A DNA stretch of 64,000 bases from Corinectria fuckeliana. Taxonomy: Eukaryota; Ascomycota; Sordariomycetes; Hypocreales; Nectriaceae. The notes beneath the pieces were generated by a model. That model was not told the origin of the DNA and did not search any database. It saw nothing but the letters and a program-made list of their open reading frames with translations. Numbering within the stretch: the stretch's first letter is position 1; every line of letters begins with the position of its first letter. The position numbers and the translations under genes are program-made. The stretch is taken from contig WPDH01000272.1 of the NCBI GenBank assembly GCA_019137255.1, positions 62,001 through 126,000 on the forward strand, given 5' to 3'. Shown one piece after another: positions 46,941 through 57,474 of this stretch.

Positions 46941-47633
46941 GTAGCTCTCTTTTTCTCTTTTTCCTTGTATAGCGACTGAATAAGGGGAATAGGACATGGA
47001 CATGATACACCAAACACTTTTACTCGTGTGCAAGCCACTTGCGCTTGATGTTCAGACTGAAAGAACCCCGGCATGTCATCTATTCATGTGTTGGTTTTAT
47101 TGTGGAAAGCTTCTCTGTAGAGCTTTAAGGAAAGATTACGGATCTTCACCTTTTTTTTCTCCCACTACCAACATAACGCTTCGAATTACTTGGTTTTCAC
47201 ATATTGGCCAGTCTGATTGCAAAAACTTGATCCTACATCAGCGTTTGGGAAGGCTGCTGCAATGAGGCAAGCATTGTGAAAACAGGAACCCGACTAGAGC
47301 ATGCACATCAAAGCGATGCGTGCGTTGCTATCATAAGTTGCAAACACTTCTAGAGGCCCCGAGAATGACATTAAAACTACCATATATCACGAGAACAAAT
47401 CTAATTCGAGCGAGTGCATTCCCAGGTCACTGAAGTGTAGTCACTACCCTCAGTTGCGAAATCTGTGATAACCATTTCTTGGGAGTGTAATCAATGATGG
47501 ATGACTTTGGCATGTTGTCAGCAAAACTCTTATCGTCTTTATTACCCCCAAGTGAAAATGACGGCCGTTGCAGATGTGACAAGGTCAAAGTGAGCAACGC
47601 CATAGTAGCAACCATCGTCGACTACAATGATTT
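46941..47633. other. Intergenic between convergent genes
   Basis: Probable 3' UTRs of the small basic protein (+) and the MFS transporter (-). No other gene seen. Confidence 0.45.
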
Positions 47634-49240
47634 TCAATCCTTCTTTTGAATGCGCGGAAAGCTTAGCCACACCATGGCAACCACAGCAATCAGAGCCAAG
47701 ATGATAGGCTGCAGCACCGCAACGCCTTTACTCGCGGCGATTGCACCAATTGCAAAGGGAAACACGGTTCCGCCAGTGCCTCCCATGGCCATGGCAAATC
47801 CAATGGCGCTCACGTGGAGATGCTTGGGGAGCAGCTTGGCCGTCATCATCACCGCTCCGGGAAACAACGGACCCAGGAAGAAGCCGAGGAGGGAGACGAC
47901 AACCGCCGAGACGATGAACCTCGGGACAAGCCAGAACAGAAGCTCGAGGCCGACGCATATGGCGAGGTAGGCGGTGAGGCATAGCCGCTCGCCGAAACGC
48001 TCGGTGACGAAGCCGAGGAGCGCTCGCCCCAAGGCCATGCCAGCCCAGAAGCCAGATGCGGATGCTCCAGATGCGTATGGAGAAGCCTTTCGGACCTTGA
48101 GCATGAAACTGACGACCCAGCCGCCCAAACCAACTGCAGACAGCTGTTAGATGTGTTCAAGATCAAGAGAAGAGCGCGGCAATGAACTGGCAAGGTACCT
48201 TCGACACCCATGTACGCAAAGAAGAAGAGAGCGCAAAGCCAGGTCACCTTGGACTTGAGAGCCATCCTAGTACCAGCGCCTAAGGACTCCTCGTGTGCGT
48301 GTTGGGCCTGATAAACGGCACCAGTCATGCGCCAGAATGTAATGGTGAGTCCGATCAGCTCAACAACGGCGATTCCCACCTATCATTTGCAATATTAGCG
48401 TACAATCTCCAGTGTTAGTTGCTGCAGGCCTTCTCACCATCATGTAGTAGTACGTATACCAGGGTAGATCGGCCTTGACAACCATCGACGTTGCAATGAG
48501 GGGAGCAAACAGAGCCCCCAGCGAATAAGAAGCATGCAGGAATCCTTGGATGGTGTTTGCCTTGTCCATGGCGCCAACCCAGGCGCAGAAGCATGCGTCC
48601 GTAAGGCCGTTGCCAAAGCCGCTGATCATGTTACAGACGACCAGGACAGGGTACGGCGGATGAGCTGCCAGCACGGCAAAGGTGACAATGTGACAGATCG
48701 GAGCCATGATGGCAACGCCCCGCTGTCCAAACTTGACGTGGATGCGGGCATTCGTGAAGGCGGCGACGGAGTAGCCAGCGAATGGGGTGAGAAAGATGAG
48801 AGATACTACGGTGTAGCTCAAGTCGTAATACGTTTCGAGCTGTGGAAATGATGAGACGAGACCAGGTCAAGAGGGTTCAGCGGGATGGACTGTACGTAGG
48901 GAATCAGAGCCTGGGAGCACATGTTAGCATTTTGAAGCACAATTGAGGGTCGACAGGATCATCGTACGCCAACAGCAGCATCATTCATGCCAGCAATGAT
49001 GAAGGACAGGAACGCAAAGGCAAGCTTTCCAATGTTTCCTTTCGGGTAGTTCCATCTCTCCGATTGCGTCTGGGCGTTGGGCGGGGGCTCATCATCGCGA
49101 GCGGTTTCCACAGCTGGCTGGTCGTGACATGAAGCCTCTGCTATCTCTCCGAGTACCTTGCCGGAGCTCAATGGCCGAAGGTGAATCGCCTCCACTGGGG
49201 AGACCCATGTCTCGTTCCTGGTTGTGGTTACGGTAGTCAT
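47634..49240 (-). CDS. Major facilitator superfamily transporter (BSC6-like)
   Basis: Five exons (48968-49240, 48896-48910, 48438-48839, 48199-48379, 47634-48133) join in frame to 456 aa. About 75 hydrophilic residues precede twelve predicted membrane helices, including GKLAFAFLSFIIAGMNDAAV, LETYYDLSYTVVSLIFLTPF and the loop GFWAGMALGRALLGFVTERF. The order and the GALIPYLETYY-type first loop match the fungal MFS group related to yeast Bsc6. The substrate is unknown. The second exon is only 15 nt and encodes ALIPY; both sides have GT-AG ends, and skipping it would remove a conserved loop without changing frame. I chose the start at 49240 because it sits in a good context (gccATGA); an in-frame ATG at 49282 would add 14 residues. 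Confidence 0.9.
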
Positions 49241-51292
49241 GGCGTTTGTGATGATGGAAGGGTGGCAAGATCGCTGAGCCAAAGGGTGACGGCTTACTTA
49301 TTTATCAATCCTCTTGGATCTCGATTCTCGCAGTACAGCCTATTACAACATCGTTGAGTCACTTAGATCGACGGAATCATTCCGCAAGCAGCTGATGATG
49401 AGGGGAACGCGCCGAGGGTTAAGCGAGGAACTGCCTAAATAGAGATTACCGAGCCGAGAATAACCCGAGTCGCTGAATCGTCGAGTCCGGGAATAACTCC
49501 GCGGTTGTCCATCCTAGGTCCTGGTCAGAGGTGCATAGAATAAGTTACAGTTAGAAGGCGTGCGATATGTGTCTTGTCACGACGTTGACTGAGGTCGGGT
49601 AGTTTTTCACGGTTTAATTGTTAAGTCTGGGCGGGAATGACCTTCTTTTTGAGACATTGATTGCATGGATACACAACTTGTTTCATATGTCTTCTTTCGA
49701 TACACCGAGCCTGCCACAGTTGGTAGTTCAGGGAACAGTGAAGCCCGGCCAAGACTGACTATTTCACGATTAGCGCAATAGTTGGCCATTTCAAGAGTCA
49801 AGACAACGTCTTGACTCTTGAAATGGCCATCAGCGGCTATTCCATATCTAGGGAGCTGCACTATTTTGTTTCTGCTCATTTCCACTCTTATTGAAAAGAA
49901 CTCTGAGTGCTCTTCACCAATATTTGGCTATACTCGTCTTTGCAGGGAAACAGTATGAGTCTTGTAGTAATGGATTGGCACCCCATTTCATCAGGTCAAC
50001 CGTGCGTCGGCGGTCGGGCTTTCCTTTGACTGCATGCCGAATGCTTGCGCTCAGGGGCCGAGGAAAGGCTAGGTACCAAACAGTACTTTCCATGTTTAAG
50101 GCCAGCAGCTTGGAAGGCCTGGACAGCGCTTTCTTTGATTCAGCAGTGATTTATGCCAACTACAGGGTACTTAGGACTTGGAACCTTTCAGGAGTATGCC
50201 GTGAAAATCAGAGGTCTACCGCTTTGAGAGTGTTGAAGCTCGGATTCTACAAACCGAGTCAACGCATGTACGGGGGCCGTGTACGCGTTCTTCAATATAC
50301 AGAAGGACTCAACAATGCAGTCAACAACGAAGAAGAGATGGACCAGCTGGAGGCAGAGGAGAACTGGTGAAGAGGGTGTGTCTCTTGTACAACTTAAAGT
50401 TTCGTGTCTGAGTGGAGAGAGGGTGTCCTACCCCCATTGACTCTTCTATGAGCATACGGCGATTACTCGGTGGTACTGCGCACAGCAATCTCCCGGCGTT
50501 GACTACTTGTCAACATCCACCTAAAGTGAACAATGGGCTACACCAGAGTTGAGTCAAGAATCGACAGCTACGTTGATAATTCCACCACGGGCCCACATGG
50601 ATTATTGTTTACAACAGACACCTGATGCATAGCAGCTGAAAATGGCGCTGGATACGAACCCACAATGCGTTTGACCCGAGGATTCCGTGAAGCGCACACC
50701 CAACTGAAATGCAGAAATGCGGTCAGTCTCGAGTTGGCATCCACTACATCGACCAGTCAGTGAGAAGTAAAACTTCATTGCAGTTAGCAGCCCCAACCCA
50801 GCTGGTCTGACTGGAGTGCCGGTGCAGGGGGGGATCGCCGCCGCCGCGGGTTCCGTGAAACACGGCGTGGCAGTCGCCGTAATCAAAAGCGGCAGGTTTA
50901 GAGCTAGACTCAAGCTTCTCCTTTGCAACTAGGCGCTCAACGTCATCGTGCGCTTTTCCCACCAATGAAGCTTCAAGTGGGCATGGACAGTAGCTAGAGG
51001 GAATACGAGGCTTGCGTTCCGGTCAGCCCGTGTTGAACTCCACGTCCTTTTCCCACCAAGTAGAATCTACGGAGCATCGTATGAGAGAAAATGTCGGAAA
51101 AGGTTGGTTATAAGCCTAAACTTAATATCGCCGTTTGTGGGGTGTGTACCGTCACAGCCCAGCCTTTACTGAATATTTAAGTAGAACCTCTTCCACTCTC
51201 AACTGCTCCCACCAGACTCAGAACAATCACCTCTCTTCCAAACAAAGCAACAACAGCCTTCTTCCCCATCTTCGAATATCCAACCCATCATC
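49241..51292. other. Intergenic region, no firm gene
   Basis: Holds the promoter of the MFS gene, the 45-nt hairpin at 49784 and the promoter of the pectate lyase (AT-rich gaatatttaagtag near 51171). A 159-aa frame at 49891-50370 (+) has no recognisable domain and ordinary composition; I do not call it. Confidence 0.4.
49784..49828. repeat. Perfect 21-bp inverted repeat (hairpin)
   Basis: The arm ggccatttcaagagtcaaga plus c (49784-49804) is exactly complementary to 49808-49828, with a 3-nt loop aac. A perfect 21/21 stem is far beyond chance in 64 kb. It lies between the divergent promoters of the MFS gene and downstream sequence and belongs to no gene I recognise. Confidence 0.9.
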
Positions 51293-52073
51293 ATGCACTC
51301 TCAACAAGTTTTCGCTGCCTTGGCCTTGGCCTCCACTGCTCTTGCCCAGAGCTTGAACATCCCTTCTCGAGTTGGATCAGTCACGTCGCTTCCTTCTCCC
51401 AGCACCATTTCTGGATCGATAGACCTCGGCAACCGGGAGTTCGACCGTGGCCGTCCTTGCGACTCAGACGAGGACACCGGTGATGCGAGCGCTGTGTTCA
51501 TCCTGCTGGATGGCGCGTCCCTGAGCAACGTCATTATTGGCGCGAACCAGCTTGAGGGCATCCACTGCAAGGGAAAATGCACCCTCAAGAACGTGTGGTT
51601 CAGAGACGTCTGCGAAGGTAAGTCCCAGACAAGTTACTATTCATGATTCAGAGCTAATCGAGTTGGTTTTGATAGATGCCATCTCTGCCCTGGGCAATGG
51701 CGATGTCCTGATTCAAGGAGGTGGCGTCCAGGATGCAGTGGACAAGGTTGTGCAGCACAACGGTCGCGGAACGGTCACCATCAAGGACTTCACGGTTGTC
51801 AATGCCGGCAAGCTCTACCGAGGATGCGGTGACTGCACTAACAACGGCGGTCCTCGCAACGTCATCATTGAGAACGTCAAGGCCAACAATGTTAAAACCC
51901 TCGTCGGTATCAACTCCAACTTCAAGGACACGGCCACCATCTCTGGGTCATGCGGTTCCGGTGTCAGCAAGGTCTGCCAGGAGTTCAATGGAGTGGAGAA
52001 GGGCAATGGAAAGAGCGAGGAAGTCAGCACTACTGGTAACTGCAAGGGCCAGTCTTCTCTGCCCGCTTGCTAA
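51293..52073 (+). CDS. Secreted pectate lyase, polysaccharide lyase family 3
   Basis: Two exons (51293-51617, 51676-52073) join in frame to 240 aa, the usual PL3 length. A signal peptide (MHSQQVFAALALASTALAQ) is followed by the parallel beta-helix core: VFILLDGASLSNVIIG, NQLEGIHCKGKCTLKNVWF, RDVCED, VVQHNGRGTVTIKDF and GKLYRGCGDCTNNGGPRN. The enzyme cleaves de-esterified pectin by Ca2+-dependent beta-elimination in plant cell walls. The conserved cysteines and the RGTV block are present. The family's usual DxxxxGG-type acidic region is partly changed (ALGNGDVLIQGGG). The gene has a TATA-like tatttaa about 120 bp upstream and looks intact. It supports a plant-associated lifestyle. Confidence 0.93.
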
Positions 52074-52779
52074 GTGGTTTAGTGATAAACATCACGGCGG
52101 ACACTCAACTTGTGACTTGGATGTGAGGGAGGAACGTAATCTAGATATTTAGGTCTGCAGATCAATACAGTGAGCTTGGTGTCCATTTAAGCAGTTTCTG
52201 GTAGTTCTCCGTCGGATTAAGAAGACATGGGTGGCGAAGAGAGTTACCTGTGCAATCATTGTGGCGTTGTAAACACCTCTAGCTGTTGCCTCATAGGGCA
52301 GAGTATGGAGCATTTCTTGTAATTTATCAAATACTTGATTTATCCCAGCATGGTATAGAAGGGTTACGGTTTAAGTAAAGTGCGGACAATTATCCTTTGA
52401 GTGGATCATATGATTACCGTTAAGCTTAACACAAGTAGCTTGATAGCTCAAATTAATACATCAGCTCCACGACTGGAGTCCCCGCACCCCTTAGCGTCCA
52501 TAGCTTTAGATGCTCACATTTGACTTCGAATTTCGAGAGCATATGCTACATAAACAATGCTGAACGTGGAGCCCACCTTTCAACTAAGACGGTGTTCTTG
52601 AGGCAGTGCCAGCTCCTTCGGGGCAATTACCACTGTTTTAGAGGAGTGGCCGGTGATTTTAACAAGGCAGACACGTGGGACTCGGCCAAGAAACGCTGTC
52701 GGGTTGTCGCTAGTCGAGGGTCCATGATAGATACACTTGTACAGCGATGCAGGATATGTTGAAGGTCATCCAGCTCACT

Positions 52780-53090
52780 AGACAGTGGAAAACGCCCTGT
52801 CGGGGTTGTCCAGGTGCTCCTCAGCACGGGTGTCGGCATCACCGTACAGGCCCTTAAAGCAGACACCGCTGTGGTAATCATCTCATCACGGCCCTACCGC
52901 TATTGTTCACCTCCTGCTCGCGAAGGAAGAATGACGTGAACCTGATTGACAATGGATGGACTCCGTTGATTACGGCTTCAGCGACGGGAGATATCTATTT
53001 CGCCCGGCTGCTTCTTAAGAGGGTTGCCGACCTACCGTAGCAATTACAAAGGGATTGACTCCGTTGCATGCGCCTGGATAAGCTTAGGGA
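52780..53090 (+). pseudogene. Ankyrin-repeat gene relic
   Basis: At 52935-53035 the frame reads VNLIDNGWTPLITASATGDI then YFARLLLKRVADLP, a near-perfect ankyrin unit. A TAG follows, then in another frame KGLTPLHAPG, the start of the next unit. Upstream traces (VVQVLLSTGVGITV) may be an earlier unit. No start, no continuous frame and no partner domain remain, so this is the remnant of a third ankyrin gene in the window. Confidence 0.7.
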
Positions 53091-53303
53091 AGCCCGAGAC
53101 TAAATAGCAGTAACGCGGTTACGAAGAATGAAGGGACAATTCTCAAATATGGTTCCAGGGTCGTACTCTCCGATTTTAGGCTCATATTCCATCTTCCTTT
53201 CCCGCTTTGACTTGGCAATGCCGCCTTGCAGCGCATTGCTCATCAACGCTACCAAGTCACACTGATAACTATATTCGCCACGTTTCCTCCCCATCCTCAG
53301 TCT

Positions 53304-54413
53304 TTACAACCCGTCATTAAACTCGTAGTCTTTGTTCCACCGCTTGTGCAAGTCAGCTCTCCGATCGTCTAGTCAAGGGCTCGCGTGCTTACCGTGTCCC
53401 AACGCCGCTCTGAGTTGACAAACCGCAGATCGGTTCCGAGCCTGATGCGCCCCTCGGGGTCGTGGTTGATGGTGGACGCGTGGATCTAGCAGCCCCGTTA
53501 GCATCTGATCGCAGGCCAGCCCGTGAAAACATGCCATGTGCGGCGTATGGAACGCAACGTCCCCAGCCTCGTAGTCGCTCACAAGCCACTTCTTGCCGTG
53601 CTGCCTCGCAAAGTCTGCTGGGCCCTCGGCCAGGAAGCCGGTGCTCATCATGTTGGCGTTGAAGGCGTATCGCATTTCCTCGTCGCTCATGCCGGCCGCC
53701 TTGGCCTTCTGCGCAAACTGTTGCTCGATATCTTGGCCAAGCTTGTCCCCGCCCTGCAGGTAGATGAGTCCGCCGCCCTGGATCTTCACGTCGCCCATCG
53801 GCACCCACGCCGTCAAGGCAGTCGGCTCGCCGTACCGCATAAAAGACTGGTCGTAGTGGACGCCGATTGCTCGGTTTCCGGGGGTGTTGTTTCGGAGCAG
53901 GGTGCGTCGCACGGCGAGCGTCGCATCGCCCCAGCCCGTCAAACGAGCGACGAACTCCTTCAAGGCCGGATGGTTGCAGAAGCCGCGGACGCCGCCGTCT
54001 TCGGAGCCCGAGTACCACGGCTCGGTGTGCGCCTTGAGCGCAGCGTTGACGAACAGGGCTGCGCGGTCTGTTGAGCCCGGAGGCGCGTTCTCCACGCTGC
54101 CGGCTCCAATCCCGGGATAGTCAGACGGGCTGGCAGCGTCGTCGAAGATGCCCTCGACGGGCTCCGTGCCGGGCTTGACGACCCCGCTTGGTGCGAGCGA
54201 AGTGAAGTATGCTTCGCGAGCGGCTAGGACGTCCTCGCGGGGGAGCAGGCCTTTGAGAAGCAAGTAACCGTCCGTCAGATATCGGTTGTAGAGCTCCTCG
54301 ACAGGATCGTGGGGGTACGAAACCCGCATCTGCTCAACCTCTTCCGGCGCAAGAGGGCCGTCGTTGACGTGCAATTGCACGCCGTTGATGGTCGGGACTT
54401 GGGCGTGTGGCAT
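53304..54413 (-). CDS. Phytanoyl-CoA dioxygenase (PhyH)-like Fe(II)/2-oxoglutarate oxygenase
   Basis: Three exons (53535-54413, 53393-53485, 53304-53342) join in frame to 336 aa. The HxD iron motif is in IGVHYDQSFMRYG (His186, Asp188); WVPMGDVKIQGGGLIYLQGG follows. The distal His lies in VAFHTPHMIHASTINHD, and the Arg that binds 2-oxoglutarate probably in GRIRLGTDLRFVN. Such enzymes hydroxylate hydrophobic substrates or tailor secondary metabolites; the substrate here is unknown. The first intron has a GC donor (gcatgt...gctaac...ctag), which I infer because reading through it destroys the conserved MIHASTINHD. The start at 54413 (MPHAQVPTINGVQLHVNDG) is preferred to an upstream in-frame ATG at 54494, whose extra residues are in untranslated-looking sequence. 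Confidence 0.88.
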
Positions 54414-54494
54414 TTTGAGACTGGCTCTGAGTTGGAGCAGACGAAAGGCTACCCAAAGAAAAAGCAGTTGCGGTAGATGAAGGTAAAGAGGCAA

Positions 54495-54996
54495 GGGATG
54501 TAGCCCGTCAAAACCACCAGTCTTGCAATAGGCACCTCTTTATAGGCTGCTCGTCTCACAGACTAGAAGCGATCCCCGCGGCCCTTTTTTTCCTATTCTA
54601 GAAGTCCCCACCTCATCCCCGGCTGACCCCATGCGGACACACTCGTCATGCGTGCCTAGAGATTCATGTCCAGCGAGCGGGAAGCCTTATACACACCTTG
54701 GATGGAGATGGTGCTGTGGAGCTTGGCTCCTCGTGGAAAGCATCCGGCGAATTTATACCCGATTGGGCACGTTGGGAGAATGTTCCCGAGGGTCTTACGT
54801 CAGGTCACATGTACTACGACAGGTGTTTCGAAACTTTGGTCTTGTAGACTATCTGTATGCAACCTGCGAGGAAAGGAAGATGGTGTGTGGTGCAATCGGT
54901 CTGCAGGCTTCTGGAGTAGAAGCACGGTCTAATGAGCACCCAGGTCAACGTGTTCAGCAGATCAGGCTCGATACTCAATGAACATCGGACTAGTTA
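54495..54996. other. Intergenic, no gene seen
   Basis: Promoter of the dioxygenase gene and 3' flank of the PHP-type gene. Small + frames of about 90-116 aa have no domain support. Confidence 0.45.
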
Positions 54997-56870
54997 TCAC
55001 CTTGCCTCCACTAAACTCCCTTCCAACAAAGTAGACAGCCTGGTTTTCCACAGGACCACGTCCACTGGAAGTGGTAGAGAAGGCCCCCCCTCGACGCGCC
55101 TTGGCAGCGGCACATCCGCAAGAACCTCAGCAGACACGAACAGATCCACGCCGCCCTTGATGGACAGCTTCTTCCCGCCCTCTTGCGTGGCCTCGTCTGT
55201 AGCAGCGACCAGACTGAAGTCTGGCTGCGCCTCGTGCGGATTTCCCCCAAGGGCGTCGCCAACCTTGACGTATCCCCCGAGGGGCCCTGATACACTGATC
55301 GAGCAAGGCAGCGCCGAGTCTGACCTGAAAAAGATGTCAACTCCGTCAAAGTCGCCGCTCGTGTGCGTGCTGAAGACGACCTGGGTGTCAGATCTCAGCT
55401 CTACCATCTCCTCGGGGTTGTCCAGCACCCCGCCGAATGGCTGCACGTAGGGCGATGGTTGCGTCGGAAACCAGGATCGAGCCTTTCCATACAGCCTCGC
55501 GGTAGCGATCGTAGAGGCGTGCTCCTCCCCATTTCACACGCAATTTCTTCTTCGTCGGATGACATCCTGCCTCTGCAACTTCTCGCTGGAGATCGCGATG
55601 GAAGATCTGCCCGCTGGCATCCCAGGCCTCTATGGAAGAGAACCCGCTTGATCCGTAGAAGCGATAGTTCAGCTTGATCGTCTCGCCCATGTTCGCCGTT
55701 ACGTCGTCGCCTTGGAGCTTGCCGTCCTTGGCAGAGACCAAGCCCACCAGACGCTCCCCGGTCGTGGCAAACGTCCTCCGAGCCCGAAGCGTCTTTGCAA
55801 CGTCGGCTCGCTCCAAGCTGTCCGCAAAGACACCGGTGAGTCCTCCCTTTGTGCCAAAGACGGCGGTACCCGGCACGCCGCCTCCGCAACGGCCCCTGTG
55901 CTCGTCCGAGTTGGCCGACACGCCCATTTCCCAGCCCCGTTTGACCGCATCCCGAAGAATCCATTCGAACAGACCCCAGGCACTTCCAATCTCGAGAAGC
56001 CGTTCAAGCTTGGGGTGGTGCCAGGCCAGGTTACACCGACGGCCGCCGACGTGAGGAATCAGGAGGTGGCTCTCAGGCGCGTGAGCATTAGTCGCGTAGA
56101 CTTCATCCAGAGGCCAGGCCCTCAGCGTCAACTCTGCCGGGCCGTGTTCGTTCCACTCGAAACTTCGAGCGCCGTCGCCGTTCCTGTCCAAGGGAAATTC
56201 GGGCTTGTTGATGTTGGGGTCGTCGTGGAAGACGACGTTGTGGTCTCCCCCCGCAGCCGAGTTGCCGCACCACTCTGTCCCCGGAAACACAACAAACTCT
56301 CCGCCTGCGTTGATCTCATTGATGATGCTGAGAGTCGTGTCCCATCTCTCGGCAGTGATGTTGAAGTCGTTGGCTGTGTAGCCCACGACGTCGAGTCCGG
56401 CGACTTTCTGCGCGTACGAAAAGTTGTAGGTGGTCGAGTTGGTGCCGACAGTATCGTCGGAGTGCACGTGAAGATCTGCAAATAGCGTACGAGGCACTGG
56501 GAGCGACGCGTCGGCGGTGATGAGGTCCGAGGTAGTGTGGGTGACGACCCCATCCCGATCGACTACCGAGATAGACAAGACGTAGTCGCCGTCGGTGGGC
56601 AGGGATGTGCTTGGGTAGCGTCGGGCATATCTATGAAGTGGCAAAGGGCGAGCTCCATGGTGTTCAGAATCATCAATTAATTGGCAGATCGATATACTAT
56701 GCTGAAGGGAGCACCGATACTGTTCTTTTGCCTTTTGATCCGACAATCTCTGGAGGCAGCGACGGTTCTAATTCACTCGCGAATATCTCGAGTCTCTCGA
56801 CTGAACAATCGGCATCTCCGCATCGCCACAGCGTAGATGCATTCGCAACCGGTATGGGCATTCGATAGAG
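54997..56870 (-). pseudogene. PHP-type/DUF3604 protein, frameshifted
   Basis: The main frame (about 55460-56620) reads RTLFADLHVHSDDTVGTN, VGYTANDFNITAERWD, PGTEWCGNSAAGGDHNVVF and GWEMGVSANSDEHRGR. This is the metal-binding PHP-like core of DUF3604 proteins, whose substrate is not established. Near 55451 the frame shifts by one base and the C-terminal part (YVQPFGGVLDNPEEMVELRS) continues in another frame to 54997. At the 5' side, CSVERLEIFASELEPSLPPE and KGKRTVSVLPSA (56710-56860) look like upstream coding sequence in a different frame, followed by a stop. Two frame breaks suggest a decaying gene. An unseen intron at the 5' break or a sequence error at 55451 is possible. Confidence 0.75.
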
Positions 56871-57474
56871 CGCAGGCGACGAAGATGAGCATGCCAGTGC
56901 AGGTGGTGTGGTTGCTGAGCGTGTTGAAAGCCAGTCTCACAGACTGAGTAACAGCTGGACAGACAAGCGGAGAAAAAGATGAACTAGATGGCGACGACCT
57001 CGAGCTTCTTGCCGAGACAACAGTTCAGATATAAATATCCACCATGTTTCAGCTTGTAGATATTCCTTATAGAACTTCAATACTTTACATGTAGCATCCT
57101 AGGTATAGCTAAGGTGCTAACGTAAAGCTCGGCTGAGGCAATGGAGAATACGCCAGTGCTCGTAAATCGAAATGTTGGCATGCACAGAACACAAGGAGGC
57201 GCAAAGGTTTTCAAGACGGTGGAATGCTATTCGAAGATTGCTCCAGCCTAATAGCCTGCGCCTATCACCGGATGCAAGTCCTTCTCCCTTGTGGCATCAA
57301 TCGCTCTCAAAGCCTCCGCGGACCCGGTCCCCTATCAAGCCGACCCATCCACAAAGATTAAACGTGGAAGCAATGTCTTATAGAAAACTTGGCCATATGG
57401 GCCTGGGAATAACAAAAACGCCTGTCTAGATGTGTTACAGCTGCTAAATCGACCGCACTCATACCGTCCCCTAT
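56871..57474. other. Intergenic, no gene seen
   Basis: About 600 bp; an 85-aa + frame at 57172-57429 shows no domain. Probably the 3' flank of the sulfatase gene and the former promoter of the DUF3604 gene. Confidence 0.45.

Noticed and set aside
49891..50370. 159-aa + strand frame after the hairpin
   Set aside because: No domain, signal or codon bias that I can see; left as unsupported.
50620..50700. GGTTCGTATCC string resembling a tRNA T-arm on the - strand
   Set aside because: No D-arm, anticodon arm or matching acceptor stem at tRNA spacing.
57172..57429. 85-aa + strand frame ending SYRKLGHMGLGITKTPV
   Set aside because: Too short and without homology that I can recognise; lies in the intergenic region downstream of the sulfatase gene.
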